From positions 296,650 to 360,649 of the forward strand of contig CAUYUJ010014756.1 of assembly GCA_963575745.1 (NCBI GenBank): 64,000 bases of DNA, read 5' to 3'. The stretch comes from Prorocentrum cordatum. Lineage: Eukaryota > Sar > Dinophyceae > Prorocentrales > Prorocentraceae. Both the position numbers and the translations under genes were made by a program. Shown in pieces: positions 33,026 through 42,690 of the stretch. The notes under the pieces were generated by a model. The model was given only the letters and a program-made list of their open reading frames with translations, was not told the origin of the DNA and ran no database searches. Each line of letters starts with the position of its first letter. Position 1 is the first letter of the stretch.

Positions 33026-33526
33026 TTGGGTCGGGCCTGTCCCTCTACAGGAGGAAATTTCGAGAGTGGTGAAAGATAGCCTGGGGACGATTTGTCGTGC
33101 TCTTCTATGCATTTTGGGAATGGTTTGATTATAGATCTTTCTTCGAACATCCGCCTGCAGGAGGACGTGCCCGACCTGGGTGGAGCCATCAAGGTCAGGG
33201 AAGAGCTCGACGACGGTCCCGGTTTTTAAAAGGAACCGCTCCAATATCAGCACAGCTGTCTGCAGGGTTTCGATGTGCACACCACGTCGTTCGGTCGGCC
33301 ATGGAGAGCCAGTGCACTCGGCCCGCGCCGCCCTCCCCGCGCGCGCGCGCACCCGCGCCGTCGCGCGGAGGCATGGAGTGCCATGGACGCCCCGGCACCC
33401 CACCAGCTCTGGGAAGCGGGGGCGCCTGCACACCGAGCTCCTCTTCCCCACCAGACGACGTGGTGCGCAGCAGACGCATTGCATCAGAAAAGTCGGCCTG
33501 CCAGCAAGTGCCCCACCGAAACTCAT
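32905..33526 (-). CDS. Candidate minus-strand gene piece with an element-derived intron (low confidence)
   Basis: Read on the minus strand from an ATG at 33526, a frame runs to 33176 and includes a protein-like stretch (ETLQTAVLILERFLLKTG, then TVVELFPDLDGSTQ) ending exactly at CAG|GT. The GT is the edge of the family C element. After the element, a pyrimidine-rich stretch ending in TTTCAAG (to 32992) could be the acceptor, giving a 184-nt intron (33175-32992) in phase 0 and a short last exon. No domain is recognised, and the N-terminal half is Arg/Cys-rich and may not be coding. It could equally be chance similarity to splice sites. Confidence 0.25.
33026..33179. mobile_element. MITE-like element, family C, copy 3
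   Basis: Left TTGGGTCGGGCCTGTCCCTC and reverse-complemented right CCAGGTCGGGCACGTCCTCC, both followed by the CTACAGG/CTGCAGG step. Flanks do not show a clear 8-bp duplication. Its right edge coincides with a CAG|GT donor read on the minus strand (33176/33175), see the minus-strand candidate gene. Confidence 0.7.
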
Positions 33527-33529
33527 TGA

Positions 33530-33839
33530 CGCTGGATGGCCCCAGAGACCCACGAGAGCTCGGGGACACCTCAGGACCCTCAAAGATCGACGAAGAGCGT
33601 GCCCCTAGAATGTCAGCTTGTGATTAACAAATGACCCCCCAGGGGCTGATGAATAGACCCCGCGGGGCGTGAAACATTTGTTCAAACATGTTGTTTAATC
33701 ACGCGCGCCACGGGGTCGTCGCTGGCCCCGCCGAAGGGAGCGCGTACCCCCCTGCATGACAGCCTCAAAACGATTGCCGTTCGTATAGAAGTTGTTATAG
33801 TGGTCGTACACATCCGAGGCGAATTGTGTTCCCCCTCTC
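33530..33839. other. No gene recognised
   Basis: An ATTTGTTCAAACATG segment lies near 33680; a related AAATTATTGTTTAAATCACGCG lies at 34725 (both followed by CACGCGC), a short dispersed pair. Confidence 0.35.
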
Positions 33840-34258
33840 AGGCGTCGTCGTTTTCTTTTTCGTCGTCCTTGTCGTCGTCGTCGTCGTCGCTGTCATCGTC
33901 GTTGTCGTCTTCGTCGTCGTCGTCGTCGAGTACAGCGGGCCTGCGCACCCCCCCCCCACAGGGCATCCGCAGTGCGTCGTCGTCGTCGCGTCATCGTCGT
34001 CGTCGCCGCCGCCGCAGTCGTCGTCATCGTCGTCGTCGTCTTCGTCGTGTTGTCGTCGCCGTCGTCGACTACAGCGGGCCTGCGCAGCACACCACCACCA
34101 CCACCCCCAATAGGGCATCCGCAGTGCATCGTCGTCGTCGCCGCCGTCTGCCGTCTGCCGTCTGTCGTCCTCGCCCTCGTTTTCATCCTCGTCCCCGTCC
34201 TCCTCGTCCTCGTCCTCGTCGTCGTTTTCGTCCTCGTGTTCGTCGTCGTCGTCGTCGA
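33840..34258. repeat. GTC trinucleotide array with a direct duplication
   Basis: GTC/GTT units interrupted by two copies of a block running from CAGCGGGCCTGCGCA to GGCATCCGCAGTGC (about 33933-33975 and 34072-34125). It gives Val/Phe, Ser and Asp/Glu frames that are artefacts. Confidence 0.85.
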
Positions 34259-35390
34259 CGGCTACATAGACCGCAGGAGAGGGGGGGAGGAAGACTGCCC
34301 GCCATGTTCGGGTCGGGCGAAAGACTGGGGAATGAAAGGGGGGGGGGGGGGGCGAAACCTGCTGCGCGCAGCTGGTTTCGGTCGCCCCGCCGAGGGGCCA
34401 GTCCTCAAGGGGCGTTCGGAAAATCAGCAATGAAGCTGGCGCCCCCTTGGCTGCGGCATGGGCTAGGGAAGCGCATCGATTCGACAGAAAAGAATACGGA
34501 AAGTGCGGGGGCGAGCGCCGACAGCAGTTCTTCATTTCAAACACGTGTCGCCCTGGCTCACGGTCCCTGCTTCTACCGCCTTTGCCTCCCGCCCCCTCCC
34601 CTCCCCCAGTCTGTGTTGTATGTCGCCTTCCCGCCGGCGGCTAGGCGTCGGCGCTAATCACCAGCGCCGCCGCCGTTGATTTTCAATATGGCGGGCGCCA
34701 CCCCGCGATTCGCCTGAGCAGGGAAATTATTGTTTAAATCACGCGCCCCTCACGGATATGCTAATCACAAGCTGACATTACTTCTTACATCACGATTTCC
34801 TATCGTATGCGCGTGCTGTATACTCCGACCCCTTCCCAACCACCCTCCGGCAGCGCCCGACCGCCGGCGATGGACGCCCTTATAGAACCGCACATGCTGG
34901 GAAACTGGGGAGTCTGTACAACGAGCTCCTTGTCCGACCAACCAGTTGGGTGTACACTTCGCTGGCCGCGTCCCTCTTCCCCCCTCCTCTTGCATGGTGG
35001 CACAATTCGCTCCAACGGAACCCCCGCTTATGCCTCTCATCGCCAGCACAGTCACCCTTTTGCCTAGCCGCCGACGCCAAAAGGGTGCACACTTCGAGCC
35101 CCTCCGCGCCGCACGACGGCAGCGGCTGCGCCGGCAGCCGCGGCGTCGGCGGAAACAGCGCGCGACCGCGCCGCCGCCGCGAGAGGCGCTGCGGCGCTCC
35201 CCGCACGACCCCTCCAGCAGCCCCACGGCGTGCGAGAGCGCCGCCGGGCCAGAGCTCGCCGCCGCGGTCGGCCGCCTCGCGGACCCGCGCCGCCTCGGCC
35301 CAGTCGTCTCGGCGACCGACGTTCGACCCGTGCCGTCCAGCCGCCGAAGTGAGACCTGAGTTCGGAGGGCGCCAACTACATACTCCAGAA
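34259..35390. other. No gene recognised
   Basis: G-tract of 14 at 34340-34352. The 35060-35360 segment is GC-rich and open on both strands with Arg/Ala-rich translation; no motif. Confidence 0.4.
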
Positions 35391-35523
35391 CTTGGCATCG
35401 CTCGGACGTGTGCATTTCTCTTTCGGCGAGGACCATCGATGAGAATCCATGATCATTTGGCGAAAAAACCACGCACGAAACCGAAAAAAAACACAGGGAA
35501 TGGACGTCCGAGCGATGGCCAGG
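35391..35523. mobile_element. MITE-like element, family B, copy 4
   Basis: CTTGGCATCGCTCGGACGTG at the left and GGACGTCCGAGCGATGGCCA at the right. The interior is almost identical to the 17510 copy, so these two are the youngest of the family here. Confidence 0.8.
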
Positions 35524-36535
35524 GCGAGGTTTTCAGACGGGTGAGTCGGTTCGCGGTAGGTTCCCAGCCTCGGGATGCCTTCCAGCGGCTGCGCCTCGTT
35601 GAGAGCGCTCTGGAAGTGCCCGGATCGTCCCGAACGGCCGCCAGAGAACCGAGGCATGACCCGAAAACTGGGCGACGAGGAATCTGATCCTCGAGGGTCC
35701 AGGGAGGGCGAGCTCGGACAACGGTGGTTGGCCTTCGAGGTGGCCCCTCGTCGCCACAGGTGGACGCAGCTCGGAAAATTGGTGCGCTCGGACCCCGGAA
35801 GTGGTCCGGGGACCGATTTTGAGTTGCCGTTGTCTCAACTCGCCCTGCTCCGACCCATGCAGTCGAGACGCTCAAATGAGAAGCAGTCCTCGGTACGATC
35901 GCAACGGGCACGGAAGGAGTGGTAACGAAGACCAATTGCCGTCCTTGTCCATTCTGTCGAACAGGCCTCGCTGTCGGCGTCGCCTCGAACGTTTTCCACT
36001 TGAGAGAAGAAGTCGCCTGCGCCACAGCGGCCGCTGTCGGTTTTGGACCACATTTGCTGTGGGGCATCGTGTCAATGTTTGTCCGTACCCCTTTCGAGTG
36101 CACCAAAGGTCGGGTGGGCAAGGGGCTCGTTGTTCCTCAGGTACGGACTCCCATAGTTGTTCCTCCAGCACCAGACTGGCACGCTGACCGCACTGCCTTG
36201 CCTTGCGATGCCACCCCGCTCTTCGTAGAATGATTTCTGGAATGAGCAGGCGAATGAATAGAACCTCGATCGCATGTTGTCGTCGCCGTCGTCGTCATTA
36301 CCCCCGTCACCGCCGTCGCCGGCGAGGCGTTCGGATGGGTCCGACGGTGTTCGGAGGGGGGGTGATGTCGGAGGTTTCCGGGCACTTGCGGGCGGAAAAA
36401 ATAATTGATTTGGCGGTAGACCCGACCCCAGGCAGATGCGTGCAGCGCATGGCGCGGCCCTCAATGATGCGCGCCGCGGACAGGACTGTGGAGCAAGCTG
36501 GAGTCCCTGCGGGGGCGCGACACGTGTGAAGGGGG
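35524..36535. other. No recognised gene
   Basis: A plus frame at 35919-36233 (104 residues, VTKTNCRPCPFCRTGLAVG onward) has natural-looking composition but no known motif. A GTCGTCGCC run lies at 36273-36325. Confidence 0.35.
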
Positions 36536-37024
36536 GTGTGCCGACATGGGCGGAGGGGCGCCATGCGGACTCTTCTACGGGGGCCTTCGGTGGAGCTCCC
36601 TGCGGGGCTGCGAAACGTCTGGGGGATGCGCCGAAATGGGCGGTTGCCCGTTGGGGCTGCAGGTGGAGCTCCCTAAGGTGGCAGATCCGTGTGAGGGGTG
36701 TGCCAAAATGGGCGGGGGGAACGCATGCGAATTTGCCCATTGAGGCTTCGTGTGGGGGCCGAAATGGACGAGGGGGCCGCATGTGAACTTGCCGAAATGG
36801 GTGGGGGGTCTGCATGTGAATTCTCAGGACCGTAACTGGAGCTCCCTGTTGGACACGATCCGCGTGAGGGCTGTGCCGACCCATTGGGCACGTAGGCAGA
36901 ACCCCCTACGGGGGCACGATCTGAGTGTGGAGTGTGCCGACACAGACGGGAGGACCGCATGTGAGCCTTCCCATTGGGGCCGTAGGTGGAGCCCCCTTTG
37001 GGCGTCACGATCTTTGTGCCGAAA
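36536..37024. repeat. Diverged relatives of the 89-bp satellite
   Basis: GTGGAGCTCCCT, GTGAGGGGTGTGCC and CCATTGGGGC steps recur at about 80-90 bp spacing in the same order as in the 42.7 and 62 kb arrays, with much more divergence. The M11 retrogene starts directly at its right edge. Confidence 0.6.
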
Positions 37025-37046
37025 CCCGTAGCCGTTTTGACTCAAG
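37025..37046 (+). promoter_or_regulatory. Degenerate relic of the dinoflagellate spliced leader
   Basis: CCGTAGCCGTTTTGACTCAAG-type sequence: 19 of the 22 leader positions agree (changes at position 1, at A10 to G and at G16 to A). It lies 90 nt before the M11 ATG. Best explained as the leader of the mRNA that was retroposed to form this gene copy. Confidence 0.85.
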
Positions 37047-37136
37047 CCCAGGCTTTAGGTGCCCCCTGTGCCTCTGCAAATTGCCGCCGAGGCTGCCGCA
37101 GCGCCGTTTCCCTCCAGGCCACCACGTGCTCCCGCG

Positions 37137-40100
37137 ATGCCCACTGCCCCGTGGCTGGTCGGCGCCGTGCTCGCCGCCGTATGCCCGCTGGGCGCCTGCG
37201 AGGTCCGCCGCTTCTCCTGGTCGGCGCCCGCGGAGCACCCGCACCTGCGCCGCCTGTCCGCCAGCGGGTCGACCCCGGACACGCTGAACGTCACCGTGGA
37301 CATCGTGAAGCTGGACACCTTTGGCGTGGAGGGGGCGAAGATGGACGTCAGCTTCCTGAGGGAGGACGGCGCTCGCATGCGCCTCTACTTCCCGGGCACC
37401 GAGGGGAATCAGGGGCGGAACATGCCGCATTGGCTTCAGACGATCCGCGCGGTCACCCTCGTCGGCCACGCGGAGAGCGATGCGCTGGCCGCGCAGCAGG
37501 AGAGGGACGAGCTCGACAACCTCGAGATGTCCGCTGGCCTCACGCCGCTCGGGGCAGACGGGATGGAGGTTTTCGACACCCGGGAGCTCTTCGTGGTAGA
37601 GGCCGCCCAGGGCGAGGTGGACTCCGAGGAGTTCGAGGCCGACAATTCGCGCCGCTTGTCCGACGGCCTTGCGCCGACCGTGCTGGACACCGTGGTGGTC
37701 CTCATCTCGCCCTGCGGTGAAGAGCTGGTGCACTCCACCCCGCACGGCGTGCAGAGCGCTGTATTCAGCAACGGCGCCGGCTCTGTCAACAGCATCCTCA
37801 AAGATTGTGCTTCTGTCAGCAGCACCAAGGACATCTCTGTCATGGGAGACGTCATCGGACCCATCGAGATCTGCCCGTCGAGCAGAGACATGTGGACAGT
37901 CCATTGGACGTGCAATGAACACCTGAAGAACGACCCGAGGTGGACCGGCAACTACTATAAGGCCATGGTGCTTCCAGACGATTGGCTCGGCGACGCGGCG
38001 GGCCTGGGCGAGATCAAGGGAGCCAACACGTGGTACCGCGACAGCGTTACTCAGGGCGCCGCGGTGTTCATCCACGAGTACGGGCACAACATCGGGCTCC
38101 ACCACGCCAACGGTAGGTACATTTGGTCCGAGTATTTGGACTGGAGCTCCGCGATGGGTAATCCCATGAATGGCAGGTGCTTCAACTTCCTGCAGCAGTG
38201 GCAGCTCGGCTACTCGGCATTCATGGACCAGGAGTACAGCGTGGAGCAGATATTGGCTGGCAGCGAGGTCACCCTCACCCTGCCCGAGGTGGGAGTGCAC
38301 TACCAGAGCGGCGTGAGGCTCAACCTGCCGCCGCCAGCGGACGGCACCCTGAGCTTCGGCGACGAGCCCTACCTGGTGCTGTCCTGGCGCAGCCGCGGCG
38401 GCTTCGACAAGCACATCAGCAGCAGCAGCAGCGCGAACAGGGTCTACGTGCACCAGTGGTCCGGCGACCGGGCGCGGAGCATGCAGACGCTGGCTCTGCA
38501 CGCGGCCGAGCGCGGCACCACCACGCTCATCGAGTACACCGAGCCGCAGGAACTGGCAACCTCGCTCCCGACGGGCATCAAGATGACGGTGATGGGAGAA
38601 ACGTACGTCTGGCAGAACGAGGAGATCCAAATCGTGCTGTGCGCGGCCACCGACACCGACATCGCAGGCAACCTGAACCCCTGCCTCAGCGCCACTACCA
38701 CGACCACCCCCCCCCCGCCGCCTCCGCCCCCGCCGCCGCCCAGTACGTGGAGCGCGTCTTTCTCGAACGAAGCGACATCACAGCAGGTCTCGTGCAGTGG
38801 CGTGCTTGTAGGCATGGATTGCAGTGGGGAGTATTGTGGGACCCAGAGGTACAAGTGTAGGTCGGACATCACGACCTCAGATGCTGGCGCTAGCACCATC
38901 ATGGTAGAGACGGACACTGGCAACGCATTCTGCCCTGCTGGCCAGGTTGCGACCCGGGTCACGTGCGTCGGGGACAGCTGCCGTAAGTTCATGCTTCATT
39001 GCAACGCCCCGACGAACGCCGAGATTTGGGACTGTGGATGGACAGGTGGTGGTGCGGGTTGGTTCCCGCCTGCGTTGCACGAGCATGGAGAGGGTATTTG
39101 CGACGAGGGGCGTGGAGTGATCATCGGCATCTACTGTGGCGCTGCGCAGTGTGGCCGCAAGATGTTCCTCTGCGCCGACTGGAAGCATGAGCCGCCAGCA
39201 CCGACGACGGAGCCGACTGCCACGCCTGATCCGACTCCGACTGCGACGCCAGCGCCGACGACGGAGCCGATTGCGACGCCTGATCCGACGCCGACTGCGA
39301 CGCCAGCGCCGACGACGGAGCCGACTGCGACGCCTGATCCGGCTCCGACTGCGACACCAGCGCCGACGACGGAGCCGACTGCGACGCCTTATCCGACTCC
39401 GACTGCGACGCCAGCGCCGACGACGGAGCCGACTGCGACGCCTGATCCGGCTTCGACTGCGACGCCAGCGCCGACGACGGAGCCGACGGCGACGCCCAAT
39501 CCGACTCCGACATGCATCCCAGTCTGCGTGTCGCAGGGGCTCGTGTGCGGAGACGACGGCTGCGGTGGCTCGTGCGGCCAGTGCTCGTCGCCAGAGTACT
39601 GCGTCAACAGCACTGGTCAGTGCGGCGGGGCGTATCTGCAATCCGCGTGGGGCAGCTCGGAGGCCGCGATCCCAGACGGAAACCTCACTGCCACGGGCCT
39701 GTCATGCAAGGGCGACTACTGCACTTCAGTCAAGCTCACCCTCCTTGGCATCGTCACGGACGCGACCACTGTGGAGTACTCGGCGTGGTTGTCGGACAAC
39801 TTGGGCGCGAAGTACGTGTGGAACGAGGGCGAGGAGGCTGGAGGGCATGTGGCCGATTGCCCCGAGGACAAGGTGGTGTCGAACATCGAGTGCCAGGGCA
39901 AGTATTGCGACAACATCCGCATGCACTGTGCGACGCCTCTACAATACGTTGTTGACGTGGCGGCCGTACCCTGGCACTCCGACTGGTTCAGCGAGGAGGA
40001 GGGTCGCATGGACTGCCCAGAGGACTACGCCATCACTGGCATCGAGTGCAGGCAGCACGAGGGCTTCTTCTGCCTGACGAACTGCGGCGACTACTGCGAC

Positions 40101-40334
40101 GACAAGCGCATCAGGTGCAGCGCGATCAAGCCCGCGGCGGTGGGCAGGGCAGCGATCGGCATCCTGCCGTACTCTCAGCTGGCCGAGCGCATCCAGGACG
40201 GCAGCCTCGAGCAGGGCGAGAAGCTGACCGCGCCCAGCCACGATGCCGTGGTCTCTGCTACACCAGGGCGCGGGCTGGGCGCGGCCATGGTGGCCCTCGT
40301 GGCCCTCCTGGCCGCTGGAGCGGGAGCGCTGTGA
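37137..40334 (+). CDS. Secreted M11 (gametolysin)-type zinc metallopeptidase, single exon
   Basis: 1065 residues from ATG 37137; a GTG further upstream is not a likely eukaryotic start. Residues 1-21 (PTAPWLVGAVLAAVC core) are a signal peptide. The catalytic site HEYGHNIGLHH at residues 313-323 is a full metzincin HExxHxxGxxH, with H313, H317 and H323 as zinc ligands and E314 as base; the Met-turn is at SSAMGN (M340). M11 enzymes include the Chlamydomonas cell-wall lysin that digests Hyp-rich wall glycoproteins. After the catalytic part come a poly-Pro linker (about 525-535), a Cys-rich region with repeated CxGxxC units, a Thr/Pro repeat (about 687-792), CGDDGCGGSCGQC, and more CxGxxC units. 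The C-terminal hydrophobic tail (AAMVALVALLAAGAGAL) suggests a GPI signal or membrane anchor. No intron over 3.2 kb plus the leader relic indicates a retrogene; the frame is intact, so it may be functional. Substrate is unknown. Confidence 0.93.
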   Translation: MPTAPWLVGAVLAAVCPLGACEVRRFSWSAPAEHPHLRRLSASGSTPDTLNVTVDIVKLDTFGVEGAKMDVSFLREDGARMRLYFPGTEGNQGRNMPHWLQTIRAVTLVGHAESDALAAQQERDELDNLEMSAGLTPLGADGMEVFDTRELFVVEAAQGEVDSEEFEADNSRRLSDGLAPTVLDTVVVLISPCGEELVHSTPHGVQSAVFSNGAGSVNSILKDCASVSSTKDISVMGDVIGPIEICPSSRDMWTVHWTCNEHLKNDPRWTGNYYKAMVLPDDWLGDAAGLGEIKGANTWYRDSVTQGAAVFIHEYGHNIGLHHANGRYIWSEYLDWSSAMGNPMNGRCFNFLQQWQLGYSAFMDQEYSVEQILAGSEVTLTLPEVGVHYQSGVRLNLPPPADGTLSFGDEPYLVLSWRSRGGFDKHISSSSSANRVYVHQWSGDRARSMQTLALHAAERGTTTLIEYTEPQELATSLPTGIKMTVMGETYVWQNEEIQIVLCAATDTDIAGNLNPCLSATTTTTPPPPPPPPPPPSTWSASFSNEATSQQVSCSGVLVGMDCSGEYCGTQRYKCRSDITTSDAGASTIMVETDTGNAFCPAGQVATRVTCVGDSCRKFMLHCNAPTNAEIWDCGWTGGGAGWFPPALHEHGEGICDEGRGVIIGIYCGAAQCGRKMFLCADWKHEPPAPTTEPTATPDPTPTATPAPTTEPIATPDPTPTATPAPTTEPTATPDPAPTATPAPTTEPTATPYPTPTATPAPTTEPTATPDPASTATPAPTTEPTATPNPTPTCIPVCVSQGLVCGDDGCGGSCGQCSSPEYCVNSTGQCGGAYLQSAWGSSEAAIPDGNLTATGLSCKGDYCTSVKLTLLGIVTDATTVEYSAWLSDNLGAKYVWNEGEEAGGHVADCPEDKVVSNIECQGKYCDNIRMHCATPLQYVVDVAAVPWHSDWFSEEEGRMDCPEDYAITGIECRQHEGFFCLTNCGDYCDDKRIRCSAIKPAAVGRAAIGILPYSQLAERIQDGSLEQGEKLTAPSHDAVVSATPGRGLGAAMVALVALLAAGAGAL
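39190..39513 (+). repeat. 54-bp coding repeat (18 residues, Thr/Pro/Glu-rich)
   Basis: Six near-identical units of AP-TTEPTATPDPTPTAT within the M11 gene, starting about 39195, 39249, 39303, 39357, 39411 and 39465. Such linkers are usually O-glycosylated spacers. Differences between units are mostly single bases, so the array is recently homogenised. Confidence 0.9.
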
Positions 40335-40587
40335 GATCGAAGAACACAGAAGCTGCACCAGCACGATTTGCGCTCGCGCCGTGTGGCCCGTTGCGAGGGT
40401 CACGCCCGCGCCACGCCCTCCGCGCGACGGCGCCCCCCAGGACTCGGCAGCTCCGCGGGGGGGGAAGCTGGCGGCGGCCCACCGCGGGCTCTGGCCGGTC
40501 GCGCCCCCGCTCCCAGCCCCCCCCCCCCAAACGGTACTCAAAGAATGGTCCAGGTGAAGGGTTTCTCCGAAGGGCTTAGGCGGCCCG
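40335..40587 (+). other. 3' flank of the M11 gene
   Basis: No polyadenylation-type A tail is visible. GC-rich with a nine-C run at 40521-40529. The TCC array begins 250 bp after the stop; the 3' end of the retroposed copy probably lies in this stretch. Confidence 0.4.
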
Positions 40588-41620
40588 TCCTCCTCCTCCT
40601 CCTCCTCCTCCTCCTCCTCCTCCTCCTCCTCCTCCTCCTCCTCTCTATGCGTCCTCGTGCTCCTCTCCTCCTCCCCTCTCCTCCACCTCCTCCTCCTCGC
40701 TCCTCCTCCTCCTCCTCCTCCTCTTCCTCCTCCTCCTCCTCCTCCTCCTCCTCCTCCTCCTCCTCCCCTCCTCCTCCTGCTCCTCCTCCTCCTCCTGCCT
40801 CCTCCTCCTCCCGCCCGCCTTCCCTCCTCCCCCTCCTCCCCCTCCATCACCTACGCTACGCTCCCTCCCCGCGCTCCCTCCCTCCTCCCGAGTCACTTCA
40901 TCCTCCCCCTCCCTCCTCCCTAGACCAAACCCCTCCTAACCGCCTCCTCCTCCCTCCTCCCACCTCCCCCTCCCTCCTCCCTACCCCGCATCCTCCCTCC
41001 TCCCTCCTCCCTACTCCCTCCTCCCTCCTCCCTCCTCCATCCTCCATCCTCCATCCTCCTCCTCCTCTCCTCCTCCTCCTCCTCCTCCTCCTCCTCCTCT
41101 CCTCCTTCCTCCTCCTCCTCTCTCCTCCTCCTCCTGCTCCTCCTCCTCCTCCTCTCCTCCTCGCTCCTCTCCTCCTCCTCCTCCTCCCCCTCCTCCCACA
41201 CTCCTCCTTCTCCTCCTCCTCCCTCCCTCCCTCCATCCTCCATCCATCCATCCAGCATCTCCCTCCTCCTTCTCCTCCTCCCTTCCTCCGTCCTCCCCCT
41301 CCCTCTCTCCCTCCTCTCCTTCACTCCCTCATCCCTCCTCCTCCCTCCTCCTCCTCCCCTCGCTGAAACTCCTCCCTCCTCCTCCGCCCCTCCTCGCCTC
41401 CTCCCCTCCTCCCCTCCTCCCTCCTCCCTCCTCCCTCCCTCCCATCGCCTTCCCCTCCTAGCCTCCATCCTACCTCCTCCCTCTCCCGTCACCTCCCTCC
41501 TCCCTCCTCCTCCTCGCTCGGCCTCCTCCTGCCTCCTCCTCCTCCTCCTGCCTCCTCCTCCTACTCCTCCTCTTCTCCTCCTCCTCCTCCTCCTCCTCCT
41601 CCTCCTCCTCCTCCTCGGGT
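40588..41620. repeat. Long TCC array and CTCCCTCC derivatives
   Basis: About 1 kb: pure TCC at 40588-40640, 40680-40800 and 41545-41618, with TCCCTCC and CCATCC variants between. Confidence 0.95.
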
Positions 41621-42690
41621 CGCCTACGGCCCCGGGGAAAACCGTGCAGCTCCGGGGGGCGTTGAGGGGTCGAGTTGCGCCGGGGACGTGGCTCGCCGTG
41701 GAAGAATCGAAGCCCGTCCGTGACAGTTTGTTCAGCCTCAGGCCGCAGACGCCGTCGAAGGGCGGCGTCTGCTGTTCCGCTCCCCCTGCAGCGTTCCAGC
41801 GGAGGACGGCTCCAGAGCCAATGTCGCAGTTCATACGACCGAGCTTTTCGCTGTGGTTGTTGGCCCTGCCTCTGGTCGCGGTGGCTGTCGAGCAGGGTTT
41901 GCCTGGATATGTCGTCTTCGCTCCCGCGGGGGAGGCCTGTTCTTTCCCGCCAGAGAGCGCCGCTTCTCTCCCCGAGCCTTCTAGCTCTCTCGTTCTGCCC
42001 TAGAGCACAGACGCCGTCGAAGGTGGCGTCTGTTTTTCCCCCCCCCTCCGCAGAATTCCGGCGGGGGACGGTTTCAGAGTCATCATCGCAGTTCATGCGG
42101 ATTTGATTTTTTTCACGACCGACTGTTCCCTTCCGTGCTGCGATCGGCCTTGCCGGGGCCTGCACGGCTGGCGGCCTCTTTTCGTTTGCAGTCGCGCCCT
42201 ACCTCTGATCGCGGTGGCTGTCGCGCCTTACCTCTGATCGCGGTGGTTGTCGCGGTGGCAGGTGGCCCTGCCTCTGGTCGCGGTGGCAGTTGGCCATGCC
42301 TCTGGTCGCGGTGGTTGTTGAGCAGGGTTTGCCTGAGACTGTTTGTCTTCGTTCCCGCGGAGGATGCCGGTTTCTGGCCTCCGAGGGCCGTTTGGGCCCA
42401 ACCGCGCGTTCGCTTTTCAAACAGCGTGTTCCCGATTTCGCCATACGGAGTTACTGCTAGCATCTGTCGACCTGTTACCGGAGATCTTCGCACGCCCTTG
42501 GCCCGTTGGGCCAGCGAATTTATCAAGACAGTTTGCCTTGCGTCCTTTGGCATCCTTCTTTTCTTCTGCACGTGCTTCGCCAGCTGGCTTGGCATTGCGT
42601 GCATTTTATGTCAAGGCAGTTTTGTCCCGTCCTCCGTCATTCCTCGCCCCTCCCGTAGGTGCTCGACCAGACATGCCAAGAAACTGTGAT
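41621..42690. repeat. Direct duplication offset 263 bp, plus GGTCGCGGTGG repeats
   Basis: The block AGACGCCGTCGAAGGNGGCG (41743 and 42007) continues through TTCCGGCGG/GGACGG to CGCAGTTCAT in both copies. AGACGCC and GGCGTCT form a perfect 7-bp stem. At 42190-42330 a short unit CCTCTGGTCGCGGTGGCWGT repeats five times and joins GAGCAGGGTTTGCCTG, which also occurs at 41891. No gene recognised. Confidence 0.6.

Noticed and set aside
37059-37136. M11 start at an upstream GTG
   Set aside because: GTG starts are not expected in nuclear genes, and the added residues would bury the signal peptide that begins at ATG 37137.
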